Source: a virus. Taken from it: a stretch of DNA of 64,000 nt. Positions 28,846 through 37,741 of the stretch are shown here, one piece after another. Location of the stretch: positions 1-64,000 of IMG/VR virus record IMGVR_UViG_3300020477_001008; one strand, given 5' to 3'. Made by a program: the position numbers and the translations under genes. The notes beneath the pieces were generated by a model. The model had not been told where the DNA came from. It saw nothing but the letters and a program-made list of their open reading frames with translations, and ran no database searches. Each line of letters starts with the position of its first letter. Positions within the stretch are counted from its first letter, which is position 1.

Positions 28846-28947
28846 TTATTTCCTCTTCCATCTTTTACTTCTAGCTCTTCTTTTTTTACTGCCTCTTTTA
28901 CGTCTGCCCTTGTGGGTCTTATCCTGCCTAGCCATAAAGCCTTTCAT
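28846..28947 (-). CDS. Micro-gene, 33-aa very basic peptide
   Basis: MKGFMARQDKTHKGRRKRGS is followed by KKRRARSKRWKRK, more than half Lys/Arg. A start at 28935 (MARQ) after AAAGG is also possible. It resembles a protamine-like or ribosomal-protein-tail-like nucleic-acid binder. Confidence 0.55.
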   Translation of the reverse strand: MKGFMARQDKTHKGRRKRGSKKRRARSKRWKRK

Positions 28948-28970
28948 TACTTCAATGAACTGCTATTTGC

Positions 28971-29045
28971 TTACATTAATGTGATACAACCGTAAATGAA
29001 AATTGACGTATAGACAATAAAAAGTGCCCACATCGTCTTACTCAT
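28971..29045 (-). CDS. Micro-gene, 24-aa membrane peptide
   Basis: MSKTMWALFIVYTSIFIYGC then ITLM. It starts at an ATGA overlap with the 50-aa gene. It is almost entirely one hydrophobic helix. Confidence 0.4.
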   Translation of the reverse strand: MSKTMWALFIVYTSIFIYGCITLM

Positions 29046-29194
29046 TCAACATCCTTTTGATGTGCTTTACCTGATTTTCTACCACGCATATAATATTTTG
29101 ATGGTTCATAATCCCATCTCATACCGTGATGTCCACGTATATCAGCATACCACATTCTAAGTCTAACTATCATCTTTCTAATTTGTCTTGCCAT
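29042..29194 (-). CDS. Micro-gene, 50-aa basic protein
   Basis: MARQIRKMIVRLRMWYADIR is followed by GHHGMRWDYEPSKYYMRGRK and SGKAHQKDVE. It is strongly basic and aromatic, with a His pair. An exact TATAAATA octamer lies about 135 nt upstream on the same strand. Its stop overlaps the next start, which supports translation. Confidence 0.55.
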   Translation of the reverse strand: MARQIRKMIVRLRMWYADIRGHHGMRWDYEPSKYYMRGRKSGKAHQKDVE

Positions 29195-29328
29195 TGGTGC
29201 TCAGTCTTTCGTTTTAACAAAGTTAACAAAATTTCAAAGTAGTCTTCTACAATATTTCTGTTAACGTTTTATCAAAACGACTGTGCCATTAGCCGAAATA
29301 ATAGGGTGTTCTACTTGAAGTTCATACC

Positions 29329-29336
29329 TATTTATA
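29329..29336 (-). promoter_or_regulatory. T4-like late promoter, exact octamer
   Basis: TATAAATA on the minus strand in the gap between the 34-aa and 50-aa genes; the rest of that gap (29195-29367) shows no ORF. Confidence 0.5.
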
Positions 29337-29367
29337 ATTCAAGTTAAAATTTAACTTCAAACGACAA

Positions 29368-29472
29368 TTATTTGTAAATGAAAGGATCTCGCTTTTTGAG
29401 TTCTTTAATTTTTTTCTTGTAAGCGAAATGCATTTTGATCTCAATCCAGATGTTTTTGATCCACTTAATCAT
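29368..29472 (-). CDS. Micro-gene, 34-aa basic helical protein
   Basis: MIKWIKNIWIEIKMHFAYKK is followed by KIKELKKRDPFIYK. An ATAGGAGCAAT site precedes the ATG, just after the radical SAM stop. The ending KKRDPFIY(K) looks familiar from small proteins of marine T4-like phages, but the function is unknown. Confidence 0.6.
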   Translation of the reverse strand: MIKWIKNIWIEIKMHFAYKKKIKELKKRDPFIYK

Positions 29473-29479
29473 ATTGCTC

Positions 29480-30661
29480 CTATCTGATTTTAATGATATT
29501 CATTAGCTCTGATAACTCAGGAAACGTTTTATCAAATGACTCTACTCTTACTAAATCCATTCTGTATATGTGCCTCTTAAACTCACCTATTTTATTACTA
29601 CTATCGCTGTTTTCCATAAATTGAATTACTTGGTTGAATCCTTTATAATTATAGTCTAAAAGCCTATCTTTTACAACCTCTTTTAAGAAGCTTGGTAATG
29701 TAGAGATGTTATAATGCTTGGGTTCGTGTAATGTATTTAGGTATACTTTCATACCAAAATTATCAGTCCAGTCTATGAATTCAGGCAAGTAAAAAGCATT
29801 AAAAATATTAACAGTATGACATATAGATAAATCTAGCTTATTTGATTCATATGTTTGCCACACTTCTAAATTCTTCAGTACTTGCTCCCATTTAGCTGGG
29901 TGTCTTTGGTATTCAAATTGTTTACCTATACCATCGATACTAAAATGCACATCAACATATTTGAAATGCGGAAATATATTATCAAGAGCATCTAATGGCA
30001 ATTGTGTTCCATTTGTGTTATAGTGTAAGCTGATTTTATGTGCGTGTCCTTGTTTTATAATCTTATGTAAAAGATCCAAATGTTCTTTTATCATAAACGG
30101 TTCACCACCTGTAAAATCCAAATGCTCTAGTACAGGAATTAGTGATTCAACATTTTTCCAAAACACTTCTGATTTTTCTGGCCAATCAAGTCTTTCATAA
30201 AACTTAATATCTTTATCAATTATATCATATTTTCTTTGTTCTGAAATCCATTTAGATGAGTATTGTGGAGAACAAATTCTGCATTTAAGATTACATATAT
30301 TTCCAAGTTTTAAATCCAAATATCTAGGAGCAGATTCTTCCCATATGATTTTATCATTAATTAAATGCTTGTATTTTGCATTATCTCTTACTCTTTTAGA
30401 TGCTTTACCCGACATTTCTTCCATCCAACATCTATGGCATCCACGTGGTTGTGTGCCAGATAAAAACCTTTTACGTATAGTAGCTAGTTCTTCACTATTC
30501 CATATTTCTTGGAATTCTTCACGTTGGATTTTATATTCTTGACCATTTTCCTTTTTTAGTGTATCTTTATACATACAGCACGGTTTTACTGTGCCGTTAG
30601 GTTGGACTTCTAAACCAGTCCAAGGAAGAATACAAAAATTTTGAGGTAATTTATTATCCAT
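29480..30661 (-). CDS. Radical SAM protein with N-terminal cysteine (twitch-like) region
   Basis: This 393-aa protein has the SAM-binding cluster motif C123/C127/C130 (GNICNLKCRICSP) and GGEP at 185-188. Auxiliary cysteines C10, C28/C29, C75 and C78 come first (NFCILPW, VKPCCMYKD, CHRCWM). It is of the same type as the proteins at 1541 and 31849. The start codon abuts that of the divergent SGNH gene (CATATG). It probably modifies a peptide or sugar; substrate unknown. Confidence 0.87.
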   Translation of the reverse strand: MDNKLPQNFCILPWTGLEVQPNGTVKPCCMYKDTLKKENGQEYKIQREEFQEIWNSEELATIRKRFLSGTQPRGCHRCWMEEMSGKASKRVRDNAKYKHLINDKIIWEESAPRYLDLKLGNICNLKCRICSPQYSSKWISEQRKYDIIDKDIKFYERLDWPEKSEVFWKNVESLIPVLEHLDFTGGEPFMIKEHLDLLHKIIKQGHAHKISLHYNTNGTQLPLDALDNIFPHFKYVDVHFSIDGIGKQFEYQRHPAKWEQVLKNLEVWQTYESNKLDLSICHTVNIFNAFYLPEFIDWTDNFGMKVYLNTLHEPKHYNISTLPSFLKEVVKDRLLDYNYKGFNQVIQFMENSDSSNKIGEFKRHIYRMDLVRVESFDKTFPELSELMNIIKIR

Positions 30662-31405
30662 ATGTTAAATGTCGCTTTTATCGGTTGTAGTTGGACGCAA
30701 GGTTACAATATTCCATATACTAGTACTTATCCGTATATTGTACACGAATTGTTAAACAAATACAAGGTTGAAAACAGAGTAGTTAATGCTGGAAGAAATG
30801 GTTCCAGTTGGGTTACATATCCAAGTACTATAAAATATATTAACGAAACGTATGATGCTGATATATTTGTAGTTCAGCATACAACACCGGACAGAGGTTT
30901 ATTGCAGTTTTCATCTAGCCAGTGGAAGTACCAAAAAATAGCTAGAGATCACGATGTGTATGAAAACTATTTGCAGTTATGGGATAACACACAAAGTTAT
31001 TATCATTTAACAATAGGAATGGCTGAACAAATAATTGCTGATGAAAAATCAGAATTAGTACAACATATTTTTCACGAAATACAACGCAAGAGTACATTAA
31101 CAAAACAACAAATAATTGATAGAGTTTCTTATTGGTATAATCAAGAAAGACATCATCCTCTTAACTTTGAAAAATATACAGAAGCAGTTGAGTATTGTAA
31201 TTATTATATTAAAGATAAAAACAAAAAAATTGTAAATTTATTTTGGTTAGATGATGAGTTTTGTAAATCATTTACAAATCTACCCAATAAAATAGTTGTA
31301 CAAAACGAAATAGATTTTAAACAATATGCAATTGATTCTGGATATCACTTTGATGATAAAGGAAATAAAATATTAGCTGAGGTACTAATACCCCAGCTTT
31401 TATAG
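30662..31405 (+). CDS. SGNH/GDSL hydrolase-like protein
   Basis: This 247-aa protein has FIGCSWTQG (residues 6-14) at the N-terminus, matching the GDSL/SGNH block I with nucleophile Ser. AGRNGSSW lies at about 43-50 (block II Gly/Asn), and the C-terminus has DSGYHFDDKGNKIL with the Asp-x-x-His pair. SGNH enzymes are esterases, often removing or adding acyl groups on sugars. It is the only plus-strand gene between 27.7 and 64 kb and has no usable Shine-Dalgarno. Confidence 0.75.
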   Translation: MLNVAFIGCSWTQGYNIPYTSTYPYIVHELLNKYKVENRVVNAGRNGSSWVTYPSTIKYINETYDADIFVVQHTTPDRGLLQFSSSQWKYQKIARDHDVYENYLQLWDNTQSYYHLTIGMAEQIIADEKSELVQHIFHEIQRKSTLTKQQIIDRVSYWYNQERHHPLNFEKYTEAVEYCNYYIKDKNKKIVNLFWLDDEFCKSFTNLPNKIVVQNEIDFKQYAIDSGYHFDDKGNKILAEVLIPQLL

Positions 31406-31407
31406 GA

Positions 31408-31521
31408 TTATTTTTTAGCTTTCTTTTTAGGTTTACTCTCAACTTTTTTTGGAGGTTTACCAACTAAAAATTCTGTTAGTGCTTCTAAGTCTTTTATAAC
31501 TTTGTCGATAAATTTGGCCAT
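31408..31521 (-). CDS. Micro-gene, 37-aa lysine-rich protein
   Basis: MAKFIDKVIKDLEALTEFLV is followed by GKPPKKVESKPKKKAKK. A clear AAGGAG site lies 6 nt before the ATG. A short helix plus a Lys/Pro tail suggests nucleic-acid or membrane-surface binding. It converges on the SGNH gene with a 2-nt gap. Confidence 0.65.
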   Translation of the reverse strand: MAKFIDKVIKDLEALTEFLVGKPPKKVESKPKKKAKK

Positions 31522-31558
31522 ATTAATCTCCTTGTTAATTGTTTAATAGTATATATGA

Positions 31559-31756
31559 TTATGATTTGTCTTTAGGAACTTTGACCCAACGGTCAACTTC
31601 TGTACCTTTTCTATTAGTATACTCTACTCTTAGAAACTGTGTACCTTTTGGTGCCGAGCCTGCCACAGATTTAAATATTTTTTTAAAGCCTAAGCCTTCT
31701 TTTTCTTGTGTAAACTCTTTATCATCGGTTATTTTAATTTTTATCTTTCTACCCAT
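31559..31756 (-). CDS. Hypothetical protein, 65 aa
   Basis: From ATG 31756 it reads MGRKIKIKITDDKEFTQEKE, then GLGFKKIFKSVAGSAPKGTQ and a strand-rich VEYTNRKGTEVDRWVKVPKD. A GTG 39 nt upstream, inside the hairpin repeat, would add 13 residues. Neither start has a strong ribosome-binding site. No family is recognised. Confidence 0.5.
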   Translation of the reverse strand: MGRKIKIKITDDKEFTQEKEGLGFKKIFKSVAGSAPKGTQFLRVEYTNRKGTEVDRWVKVPKDKS

Positions 31757-31781
31757 AACTTTACTTATCCACAAAAATTTC

Positions 31782-31799
31782 GGGGGTACTAACACCCCA
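31782..31799 (-). repeat. 18-nt hairpin repeat, copy 2
   Basis: Minus strand TGGGGTGTTAGTACCCCC, identical to 1125-1142 and again followed by a T-rich run (GAAATTTTTG). Here it lies between a radical SAM stop and the 65-aa gene, where a terminator would fit. A diverged partial copy (CTGGGGTATTAGTACC, minus strand) lies in the SGNH gene's 3' end near 31385-31400. Confidence 0.5.
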
Positions 31800-31848
31800 G
31801 GTGGTGGCGTTTCGGGTACTGTAGGGGTCTTAAAACAAATCTTTTTTT

Positions 31849-33072
31849 CTATGATTTAGCTATTTTTTCAAGATCTAGCAATTCTGGAAATATATCACGC
31901 CAATTTTCATTTCTTATATTATCTAAACGATTTGTGATTTCATACCAGTCTTTTATTAAGTGAGAGTAGTCAGCTTCATACAAATAACTTATTAGCGATT
32001 CATATCTTGTATGATTAGCATCTGTATTTTCTTTCATCCACGTTTGAGCATTAGTCCATTTCTCTGCAAGTTTATCTTTCATATCTTTTGGTAGTATTTG
32101 TATTCTCAAATGCTCAGGAGTTTGCAAAGGATTTAATAAACTATGTGGACCAACCCATTCCTTTTTAATCCAATCAATATGAAAATCTGAAACGTGAAAA
32201 CTATTAAACACGTCAACACACGACGCAACAAAAAAGAAAGCCCTAGGACATTTTTCAAAAACATTTTTTCTATTTTCTTCAACTTGCTCCCAGCTTTGCC
32301 CAGCACGAAGATATTCACCTCGCTTATGTGTTGCATCTAAACTAGCACCAATTTCTACATATTCAAACTTGTCCCATTCTTTGAATACGTCCATTCCTTT
32401 ATAAATTACTTGGCTAAAGTTTGTATTGTACTTTAGTCTTACGTGAAACATTTTCTTTTCTACTAATTTTTTTAATATTCTATAATGCTCTTCCATTATT
32501 AATGGTTCACCACCGGCAAAATATACTTCTTCTAAACCATCTACATATGGCTCAACTACTTCCCAAAATCTTTTTTCGTCTTTGTATGGTCTAATAACTT
32601 TAGAGTGATCTGGTTTACTGAATAATTTAGTTTGGTCTTCATACCAGCTTGATGATAAATCTGGACCACAAGTTCTACATTTAAAGTTACATAAGTTACT
32701 AAATCTAAAATCAATGTAAGGTAAATTAACTTTGTCAACAGTACCATCTTCTTTAGTTGATTCTACAACATCCCAATGATGATTTAATTTTTCATTAGAC
32801 CAAGTTCTAGTTGTATTAATACTATGTCTTTCTTGTTCGTAACAACGTGTACAGATCTTATTAGCTTTTCCATTTAGTAAGTCTTTACGTAATTGTTTTT
32901 GTTGCGGAGAATTCCAAGCTTGTTCTAATGTTATTTCTTTTAAGTTACCCATTATATCGTTACTATCACTCATACAACAAGTCAATACTCTACCATCTGG
33001 CCACGTGTGTAAATGTGTCCACGGTATCATACAAAAAGTTTTTGATTTAAGTAACTTATCTTTATCTAGCAT
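31849..33072 (-). CDS. Radical SAM protein with N-terminal cysteine (twitch-like) region
   Basis: This 407-aa protein starts at ATG 33072 (MLDKDKLLKSKTFC); the longer frame runs into the upstream gene. Auxiliary cysteines are C14, C32/C33, C74 and C77. The SAM motif is C128/C132/C135 (NLCNFKCRTCGP), followed by FAGGEPLIM. It lies directly downstream of a glycosyltransferase-like gene with an 11-nt overlap, so the two are co-translated, which links it to the sugar-modification genes. Confidence 0.87.
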   Translation of the reverse strand: MLDKDKLLKSKTFCMIPWTHLHTWPDGRVLTCCMSDSNDIMGNLKEITLEQAWNSPQQKQLRKDLLNGKANKICTRCYEQERHSINTTRTWSNEKLNHHWDVVESTKEDGTVDKVNLPYIDFRFSNLCNFKCRTCGPDLSSSWYEDQTKLFSKPDHSKVIRPYKDEKRFWEVVEPYVDGLEEVYFAGGEPLIMEEHYRILKKLVEKKMFHVRLKYNTNFSQVIYKGMDVFKEWDKFEYVEIGASLDATHKRGEYLRAGQSWEQVEENRKNVFEKCPRAFFFVASCVDVFNSFHVSDFHIDWIKKEWVGPHSLLNPLQTPEHLRIQILPKDMKDKLAEKWTNAQTWMKENTDANHTRYESLISYLYEADYSHLIKDWYEITNRLDNIRNENWRDIFPELLDLEKIAKS

Positions 33073-34072
33073 TGATTTCGCTTTTCCAACTTGGAATAAG
33101 CAGATTTTCAAACACACTTCTGTTATGAGAAAGTTTTGCTTTTATATCATCTTGTTGATATAATTCTGTCCATTCCTCAGGTGTTTTATGTACAAGAGTT
33201 TCTATCTCGTTCCACATAGCACTATATCTTTCATTGTAAGGTAAACTATCAAATGCTTCGTGGTTATATAATTCTGTGTAAGGTTCAAAGCCATTATCTA
33301 TTAAGAACTTCATTGTATCCTTACAACCGTGAACGATAAAAATTTTATTGTACAAAATTGGTTTCCAAGTTTTTTCTGTTATAAACAAACTAGTATCACT
33401 AACAATACTTTCATTTACTATTTCAAATCCCGCATAGTGATAATTTGGAGGTAATATTTCTTGATTTTGTCCTTCGTCAATTTCTTTACCTGTAAAATCT
33501 AATTTAAGATCATCTCCTTGAAATTTTGGATTAGTAAAATAATGATCAGGCACATTATTACCATATCTATTAATCCAAGATATCTCGCCAAATCCATCTA
33601 ATCCATTATCAAACAAATCAGTGACTAATTTTGCTCTATGTGTTTTTGCCGCTCCATTTAAACAAATAAATCTTCTAGTTTTTCTTTCATATGCTTTGGG
33701 TTGTTTAATACTTTTATTTTGTTTGTTTATTATTGTTCTGGATAGTAATTCAAAAGGTGCTGACACTATGTTTACAGGAAAATCTTTACGTTCAGTTCCT
33801 GCAAACCATTTATCTACATTTTCTTTTAGATTAACATCAGCCATTACTAAACTAGCATTATCTTCAGGCCAACCTTCTAAAGCTTCACGTACATACGGTA
33901 AAAAATTTTCTTTTGTTTGGAAATGTATTTCACCTTCCCACACTCTTTTAATTACAATATGATGTGTTTCTTTTTTATCTTGATTATTACGAATCCAATA
34001 ATTTAGGGCATTAAGTTGTCCTAAAATATCGTGTGTACAATCTAAATCAACTATGTGAAGTTCTTTATTCAT
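33062..34072 (-). CDS. Glycosyltransferase-like protein with TEK motif (1)
   Basis: This 336-aa protein has VNESIVSDTSLFITEKTWKP (Glu221, TEK at 232-234) and then a hydrophobic FIVHG strand. The acidic-residue plus 'F(I/F)TEK' arrangement resembles the donor-binding part of GT-B glycosyltransferases of the exostosin/fucosyltransferase (GT47/GT10-like) type. An upstream RFICLNGAAKTHRAKL motif is shared with two of the other four proteins. The identity of the sugar is unknown. It overlaps rpiB by ATGA. Confidence 0.55.
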   Translation of the reverse strand: MNKELHIVDLDCTHDILGQLNALNYWIRNNQDKKETHHIVIKRVWEGEIHFQTKENFLPYVREALEGWPEDNASLVMADVNLKENVDKWFAGTERKDFPVNIVSAPFELLSRTIINKQNKSIKQPKAYERKTRRFICLNGAAKTHRAKLVTDLFDNGLDGFGEISWINRYGNNVPDHYFTNPKFQGDDLKLDFTGKEIDEGQNQEILPPNYHYAGFEIVNESIVSDTSLFITEKTWKPILYNKIFIVHGCKDTMKFLIDNGFEPYTELYNHEAFDSLPYNERYSAMWNEIETLVHKTPEEWTELYQQDDIKAKLSHNRSVFENLLIPSWKSEINAR

Positions 34073-34539
34073 TTGTTTAATCTCTTTAACATATTTACTC
34101 TTTTTTGATGACGCCCACCTTCAAATTTAGTTTGGAAAAAATCTTCTATCATATATTGTGCTGTATCAGTATCTGTATAATCTGCACCTAAACACATAAC
34201 ATTCATATCGTTGTGTTCACGTGCTTGTTCAACATCATACCTATCTCTACAAACTACTGCTCTAATATTTTGAAATCTATTAGCCGCAATACAAACACCA
34301 AAACCAGATCCACATATTAAAATTCCGTGTGTATATATGTCAAATGTTTCACCAAACTTTTTAACATAATTAGGATAATCACATTTATCATTTGTATATG
34401 TTCCTACGTCTTGCATAACAGCAATTGGAAATGGTCCTTCATTATCGCTGTTAACAGGACACACCCAATCCATTAATTCATTTTTTAATTCAAGTCCTCT
34501 ATGGTCCGATCCCCACAATAAATCTATTGTTTTAGCCAT
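34069..34539 (-). CDS. rpiB: RpiB/LacAB-family sugar-phosphate isomerase
   Basis: This 156-aa protein has GSDHRG (10-15), DVGTYTN, ILICGSGFGVCIAANR (catalytic Cys76 region) and RDRYDVEQAREHNDMNVMCLGADYTD, the full RpiB pattern. RpiB interconverts ribose-5-phosphate and ribulose-5-phosphate; relatives isomerise other sugar phosphates. Its place between two transferase-like genes suggests it makes a sugar precursor for this cluster rather than serving only nucleotide supply. Confidence 0.9.
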   Translation of the reverse strand: MAKTIDLLWGSDHRGLELKNELMDWVCPVNSDNEGPFPIAVMQDVGTYTNDKCDYPNYVKKFGETFDIYTHGILICGSGFGVCIAANRFQNIRAVVCRDRYDVEQAREHNDMNVMCLGADYTDTDTAQYMIEDFFQTKFEGGRHQKRVNMLKRLNK

Positions 34540-35852
34540 TCTGTAAATCCTTCTAAATATTTTTCCTTGTTAAGTTTTAAAAACAGCTCTCTGTTATATA
34601 AAAGCTTGTCGTATATTTCAAAATACATACGATGTAAATCTTCATTCTTCATACCACACATTAAATTAATTTGTCTCCAGGCACTATCAATTCTTTCTGC
34701 TGAATTTTCTATCCAATCATAGTTACTATCAAACATTGGTTCAAATGTTTTGTAACCACAATCTTGTAGATGTGCTAGTGTACCACGTGAGCCAACTACA
34801 ATAAATGGATGTAGTTGTAATATTGGCTGATATACTTTTTCAGTTATAAACAACGGATCACCTGGTGCTGATTCGCAAACAGTCTCATTAATAATTGAAA
34901 AATAACTATTGGAATAGTGTTCAACTTTCATTCTTCTTTGATTTAATTGTTCACCTATATCATCAGCTGTGTTATCTAAAACAATCGGTATGCTTTCTTT
35001 TAAAAACTTTTGCATATCGTCAACTGCTTCTTTTGGATCACCTTTAGTAAACTGTTCAGCATCTTTTAAAGTAAAACTATCTACACTAGGTGTGAAATAA
35101 CGATTTAAGAAACTTGTATAACCATCTTTTAAATAGTTTCTTTTATACAATTGACTCATAATCCATATTCTATGTGGTCTAGGATTTGCATTACGACAAA
35201 CAAATTTCATTGTTCTAATTTCACTATCATCAACTGTATCTGGATGTACTAGTTCATCTGCAACTTTTATTTCACGCATTCTATCACGTGAAAAATACAT
35301 ACGATCAGTTTCTAAACGATAATTTAGTTCAAATATATTCAAGCCAAATGTTTTAATATTTGATTGCAGTCTACGTTTTTTAAGATATGTTTTAAAGTTT
35401 TCTTCCATACGCAAGTCACCAAACACAAGATTAATCTTGTCATCAGGTATACCCTTATCACCAAGAGTCCATAACAAGTCGTCCATAAATCTTGGCATAT
35501 TTAAATTGAAGCCTTCTGTAGGAAACCATATTAATATTTTAATTTGATCGTTGCATTTTATTTGATTTAATATATCTTCATCAATAAAATGAAACACGTT
35601 CTCGTAAAAGAAACTTAGATCAATCCATTCTGGTTGTATATGAAACCAAAATGTTTCTCCACTTGTTGCTAAAGCATCTGGGTTATTTTTTGTATATTCT
35701 ATGTTACAGTAATCTAATATCTCTTCAAGATATTCATATTTTACATTACCCCAATTGTTATGATGTTCATTGTTTCTTTTCCAGAAAGGAATGCAGTTAG
35801 GCAAAGGCCTACCATCTATCCACGTTTGATATAATAAATTAATTTTCTTCAT
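34524..35852 (-). CDS. Glycosyltransferase-like protein with TEK motif (2)
   Basis: This 442-aa protein, the longest of the five, has INETVCESAPGDPLFITEKV (TEK 337-339) followed by YQPILQLHPFIVVGSRG. Upstream is MKFVCRNANPRPHRIWIMSQ (215-234), like the RFICLNG...HR segment of protein 1. An extra N-terminal domain of about 200 residues precedes the shared part. It overlaps rpiB by 16 nt and the SGNH gene by 14 nt. Confidence 0.55.
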   Translation of the reverse strand: MKKINLLYQTWIDGRPLPNCIPFWKRNNEHHNNWGNVKYEYLEEILDYCNIEYTKNNPDALATSGETFWFHIQPEWIDLSFFYENVFHFIDEDILNQIKCNDQIKILIWFPTEGFNLNMPRFMDDLLWTLGDKGIPDDKINLVFGDLRMEENFKTYLKKRRLQSNIKTFGLNIFELNYRLETDRMYFSRDRMREIKVADELVHPDTVDDSEIRTMKFVCRNANPRPHRIWIMSQLYKRNYLKDGYTSFLNRYFTPSVDSFTLKDAEQFTKGDPKEAVDDMQKFLKESIPIVLDNTADDIGEQLNQRRMKVEHYSNSYFSIINETVCESAPGDPLFITEKVYQPILQLHPFIVVGSRGTLAHLQDCGYKTFEPMFDSNYDWIENSAERIDSAWRQINLMCGMKNEDLHRMYFEIYDKLLYNRELFLKLNKEKYLEGFTEWLKQ

Positions 35853-36597
35853 CTTGTATCCAATGTTCTACAACTTTATCAGCAAATGCTTTATGACATT
35901 CAGTTGACGGGTGACCAATCATAATTTTCTCGCCTTTTATTTCTGCCCAACCTTGTGGTTCTTTATTAATATGATCTTCTAACAAATTTCCAGTAAAGTC
36001 GTTTGCAATACCCCATTCAGCTAGTCCACCATCTTTACCGTGAAACCAAAACTGACTCCAATCAACTTGGTTATACCAAAATTCTAATTCGTCTCTTCCT
36101 TTAATTACACCTGCGTGATATTCATCTGTAAAAGTCTTTTGCCAGCAAAATAGTTTTAATCTTACGTTATGTACTTTACAATAATTTTGTAAAGCAACTA
36201 TTGAGCATAATGTTCTTAAAGCCTGTGTAACATTATGAAAATTATATTTCATATAATATTTTATAGGTTTTGATATTTTAGAATCTGCATCATTAATCCA
36301 GTCTAAATTACCTGCACTCTTTAGCCAAGTATAATTTTCTTTAGCTACAACGTGGTCACTTGTATGTTCTAACTTTCCTTTTGTAGTAACTTCAAATCTG
36401 TCTATTCCTGATATTTGCATTATAGCCATATCGGGTTTGAAATTAGAAATAGCTTTCATTAAATTTCTAATATTCATTTCATTACCACCACCACCTTCAG
36501 CAACATTGAACAATTCATATCTTTGTTCTAACCAATTTGCCCAGCTGTCTGGTGCGTGTGTAAAGGAACAACCTGATGTAACTAATCTTACTTGCAT
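35839..36597 (-). CDS. SGNH/GDSL hydrolase-like protein
   Basis: This 252-aa protein has TSGCSFTHAPDSWANWL at the N-terminus (block I, Ser at about 10), GGGGNEMNIRNL (block II), and a C-terminal GHPSTECHKAFADKVVEHW with the catalytic His. It is a probable acyl-hydrolase or acyltransferase acting on glycans. It lies directly upstream of transferase 2 with a 14-nt overlap. Confidence 0.7.
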   Translation of the reverse strand: MQVRLVTSGCSFTHAPDSWANWLEQRYELFNVAEGGGGNEMNIRNLMKAISNFKPDMAIMQISGIDRFEVTTKGKLEHTSDHVVAKENYTWLKSAGNLDWINDADSKISKPIKYYMKYNFHNVTQALRTLCSIVALQNYCKVHNVRLKLFCWQKTFTDEYHAGVIKGRDELEFWYNQVDWSQFWFHGKDGGLAEWGIANDFTGNLLEDHINKEPQGWAEIKGEKIMIGHPSTECHKAFADKVVEHWIQDEEN

Positions 36598-36609
36598 TGG
36601 ATATATTCT

Positions 36610-37557
36610 CTATTCTTTGTTATTATTTAAGCTACTATTAATGATTGATAGTGTGCTTTTAGCATTGTTCTTTAGTACTTGTACATTATAGTCAGTTATA
36701 CTGTTAAATGGGGTATAATCAAGTTTTAAGGCGGATTTTAAAGCGATTGTAAGCTGAAGTAGTCTCTTGCTATGCTCTTTTTCAAAGTCATAATTTTCAT
36801 CTATTAAATTGGAAAAAGTCTTATATCCTTTCCTTTTTAAGTTAGTTAAAAAGAAAGGTGTTGATGCTATAATAAAAGGGTGTTTATTAGCAATAGCCCT
36901 ATATGTTTTTTCAGTTGGATGAAACTCTTGATTTCCATCGTAGTGCGTTTCTGCTATTAAACTAAAATTAGTAACACGATATAATCGTTCATCATATGGG
37001 TAGCCAAGATAATGATTTCCTTCTACTTGAATATCATCTAATGTTTTTGTAATTCCAAATAAAGAGGAGTATCCTTCTCCTAATATTCCAGCACCCATTA
37101 ATAAATCATATAAATTTTTTCTGTTATATTTGTTTGCTTTACCACCTAGAAACAAATATCTAAGACTGCCTAAATGTTTGTTTGCAGTTTTACATTCTTT
37201 GTTAACAAATAATCTATGATATGCATCTAATTCAAATTGGTCTATAATTATATTTTTTCTTCCTGGTGCAAATTTTTCAAAAGAACTTAATGAAAAAATT
37301 ATTATATCCTGTGTTGGATTTAAACTAGCAAATTGTGTTTTTAAATGTTCGTCGTGTTCGTATGGATGCTCTCTTATATAAGAATATAAAATAGGAATTG
37401 TACTTCCTAATGTATCTTCAAATACTGGTTCATTGTGCGAACTAGCAATAGCAACAAAGTCTGCTTTGTTAATATTATCAACATATTCTACATCTATAAA
37501 TCTTGTTACAGATTCTAAATCATAAAAATATTTTGGATGTTTATATACCTTAACCAT
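36610..37557 (-). CDS. Glycosyltransferase-like protein with TEK motif (3)
   Basis: This 315-aa protein has SLIAETHYDGNQEFHPTEKT (TEK 215-217) and YRAIANKHPFIIASTPFFLT. The FSLIAET...TEKTYRAI layout is the same as in the others but the N-terminal half is different. The end, after LKSALKLDYTPFNSI, is an Asn-rich tail. A YLFLGGKANKYNRKNL segment replaces the FxCxN...HR motif. Confidence 0.5.
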   Translation of the reverse strand: MVKVYKHPKYFYDLESVTRFIDVEYVDNINKADFVAIASSHNEPVFEDTLGSTIPILYSYIREHPYEHDEHLKTQFASLNPTQDIIIFSLSSFEKFAPGRKNIIIDQFELDAYHRLFVNKECKTANKHLGSLRYLFLGGKANKYNRKNLYDLLMGAGILGEGYSSLFGITKTLDDIQVEGNHYLGYPYDERLYRVTNFSLIAETHYDGNQEFHPTEKTYRAIANKHPFIIASTPFFLTNLKRKGYKTFSNLIDENYDFEKEHSKRLLQLTIALKSALKLDYTPFNSITDYNVQVLKNNAKSTLSIINSSLNNNKE

Positions 37558-37741
37558 CTTTGCCAGACTCTTTAAAGTCTATGTCAATTCTCTTTTCAAC
37601 ATCTTTTTCATTAAAAATGCTAGTTGCAATAACTGTTGTAATTGCTAACATTGGCATAGTATATACCATAGCTTCTGTCCATATCGCAATACTATATGTT
37701 GGTATTGCTATAATTAATATTTTATAAATTAATTTAACCAT
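37550..37741 (-). CDS. Small membrane protein, 63 aa
   Basis: From ATG 37741 (MVKLIYKILIIAIPTYSIAI) it has two hydrophobic segments (about 5-20 and 25-45) and an acidic C-terminus (KDVEKRIDIDFKESGKDG). GGAGAG is about 20 nt upstream. An in-frame TTG farther up is less likely. It overlaps both neighbours by 8 nt. Confidence 0.6.
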   Translation of the reverse strand: MVKLIYKILIIAIPTYSIAIWTEAMVYTMPMLAITTVIATSIFNEKDVEKRIDIDFKESGKDG

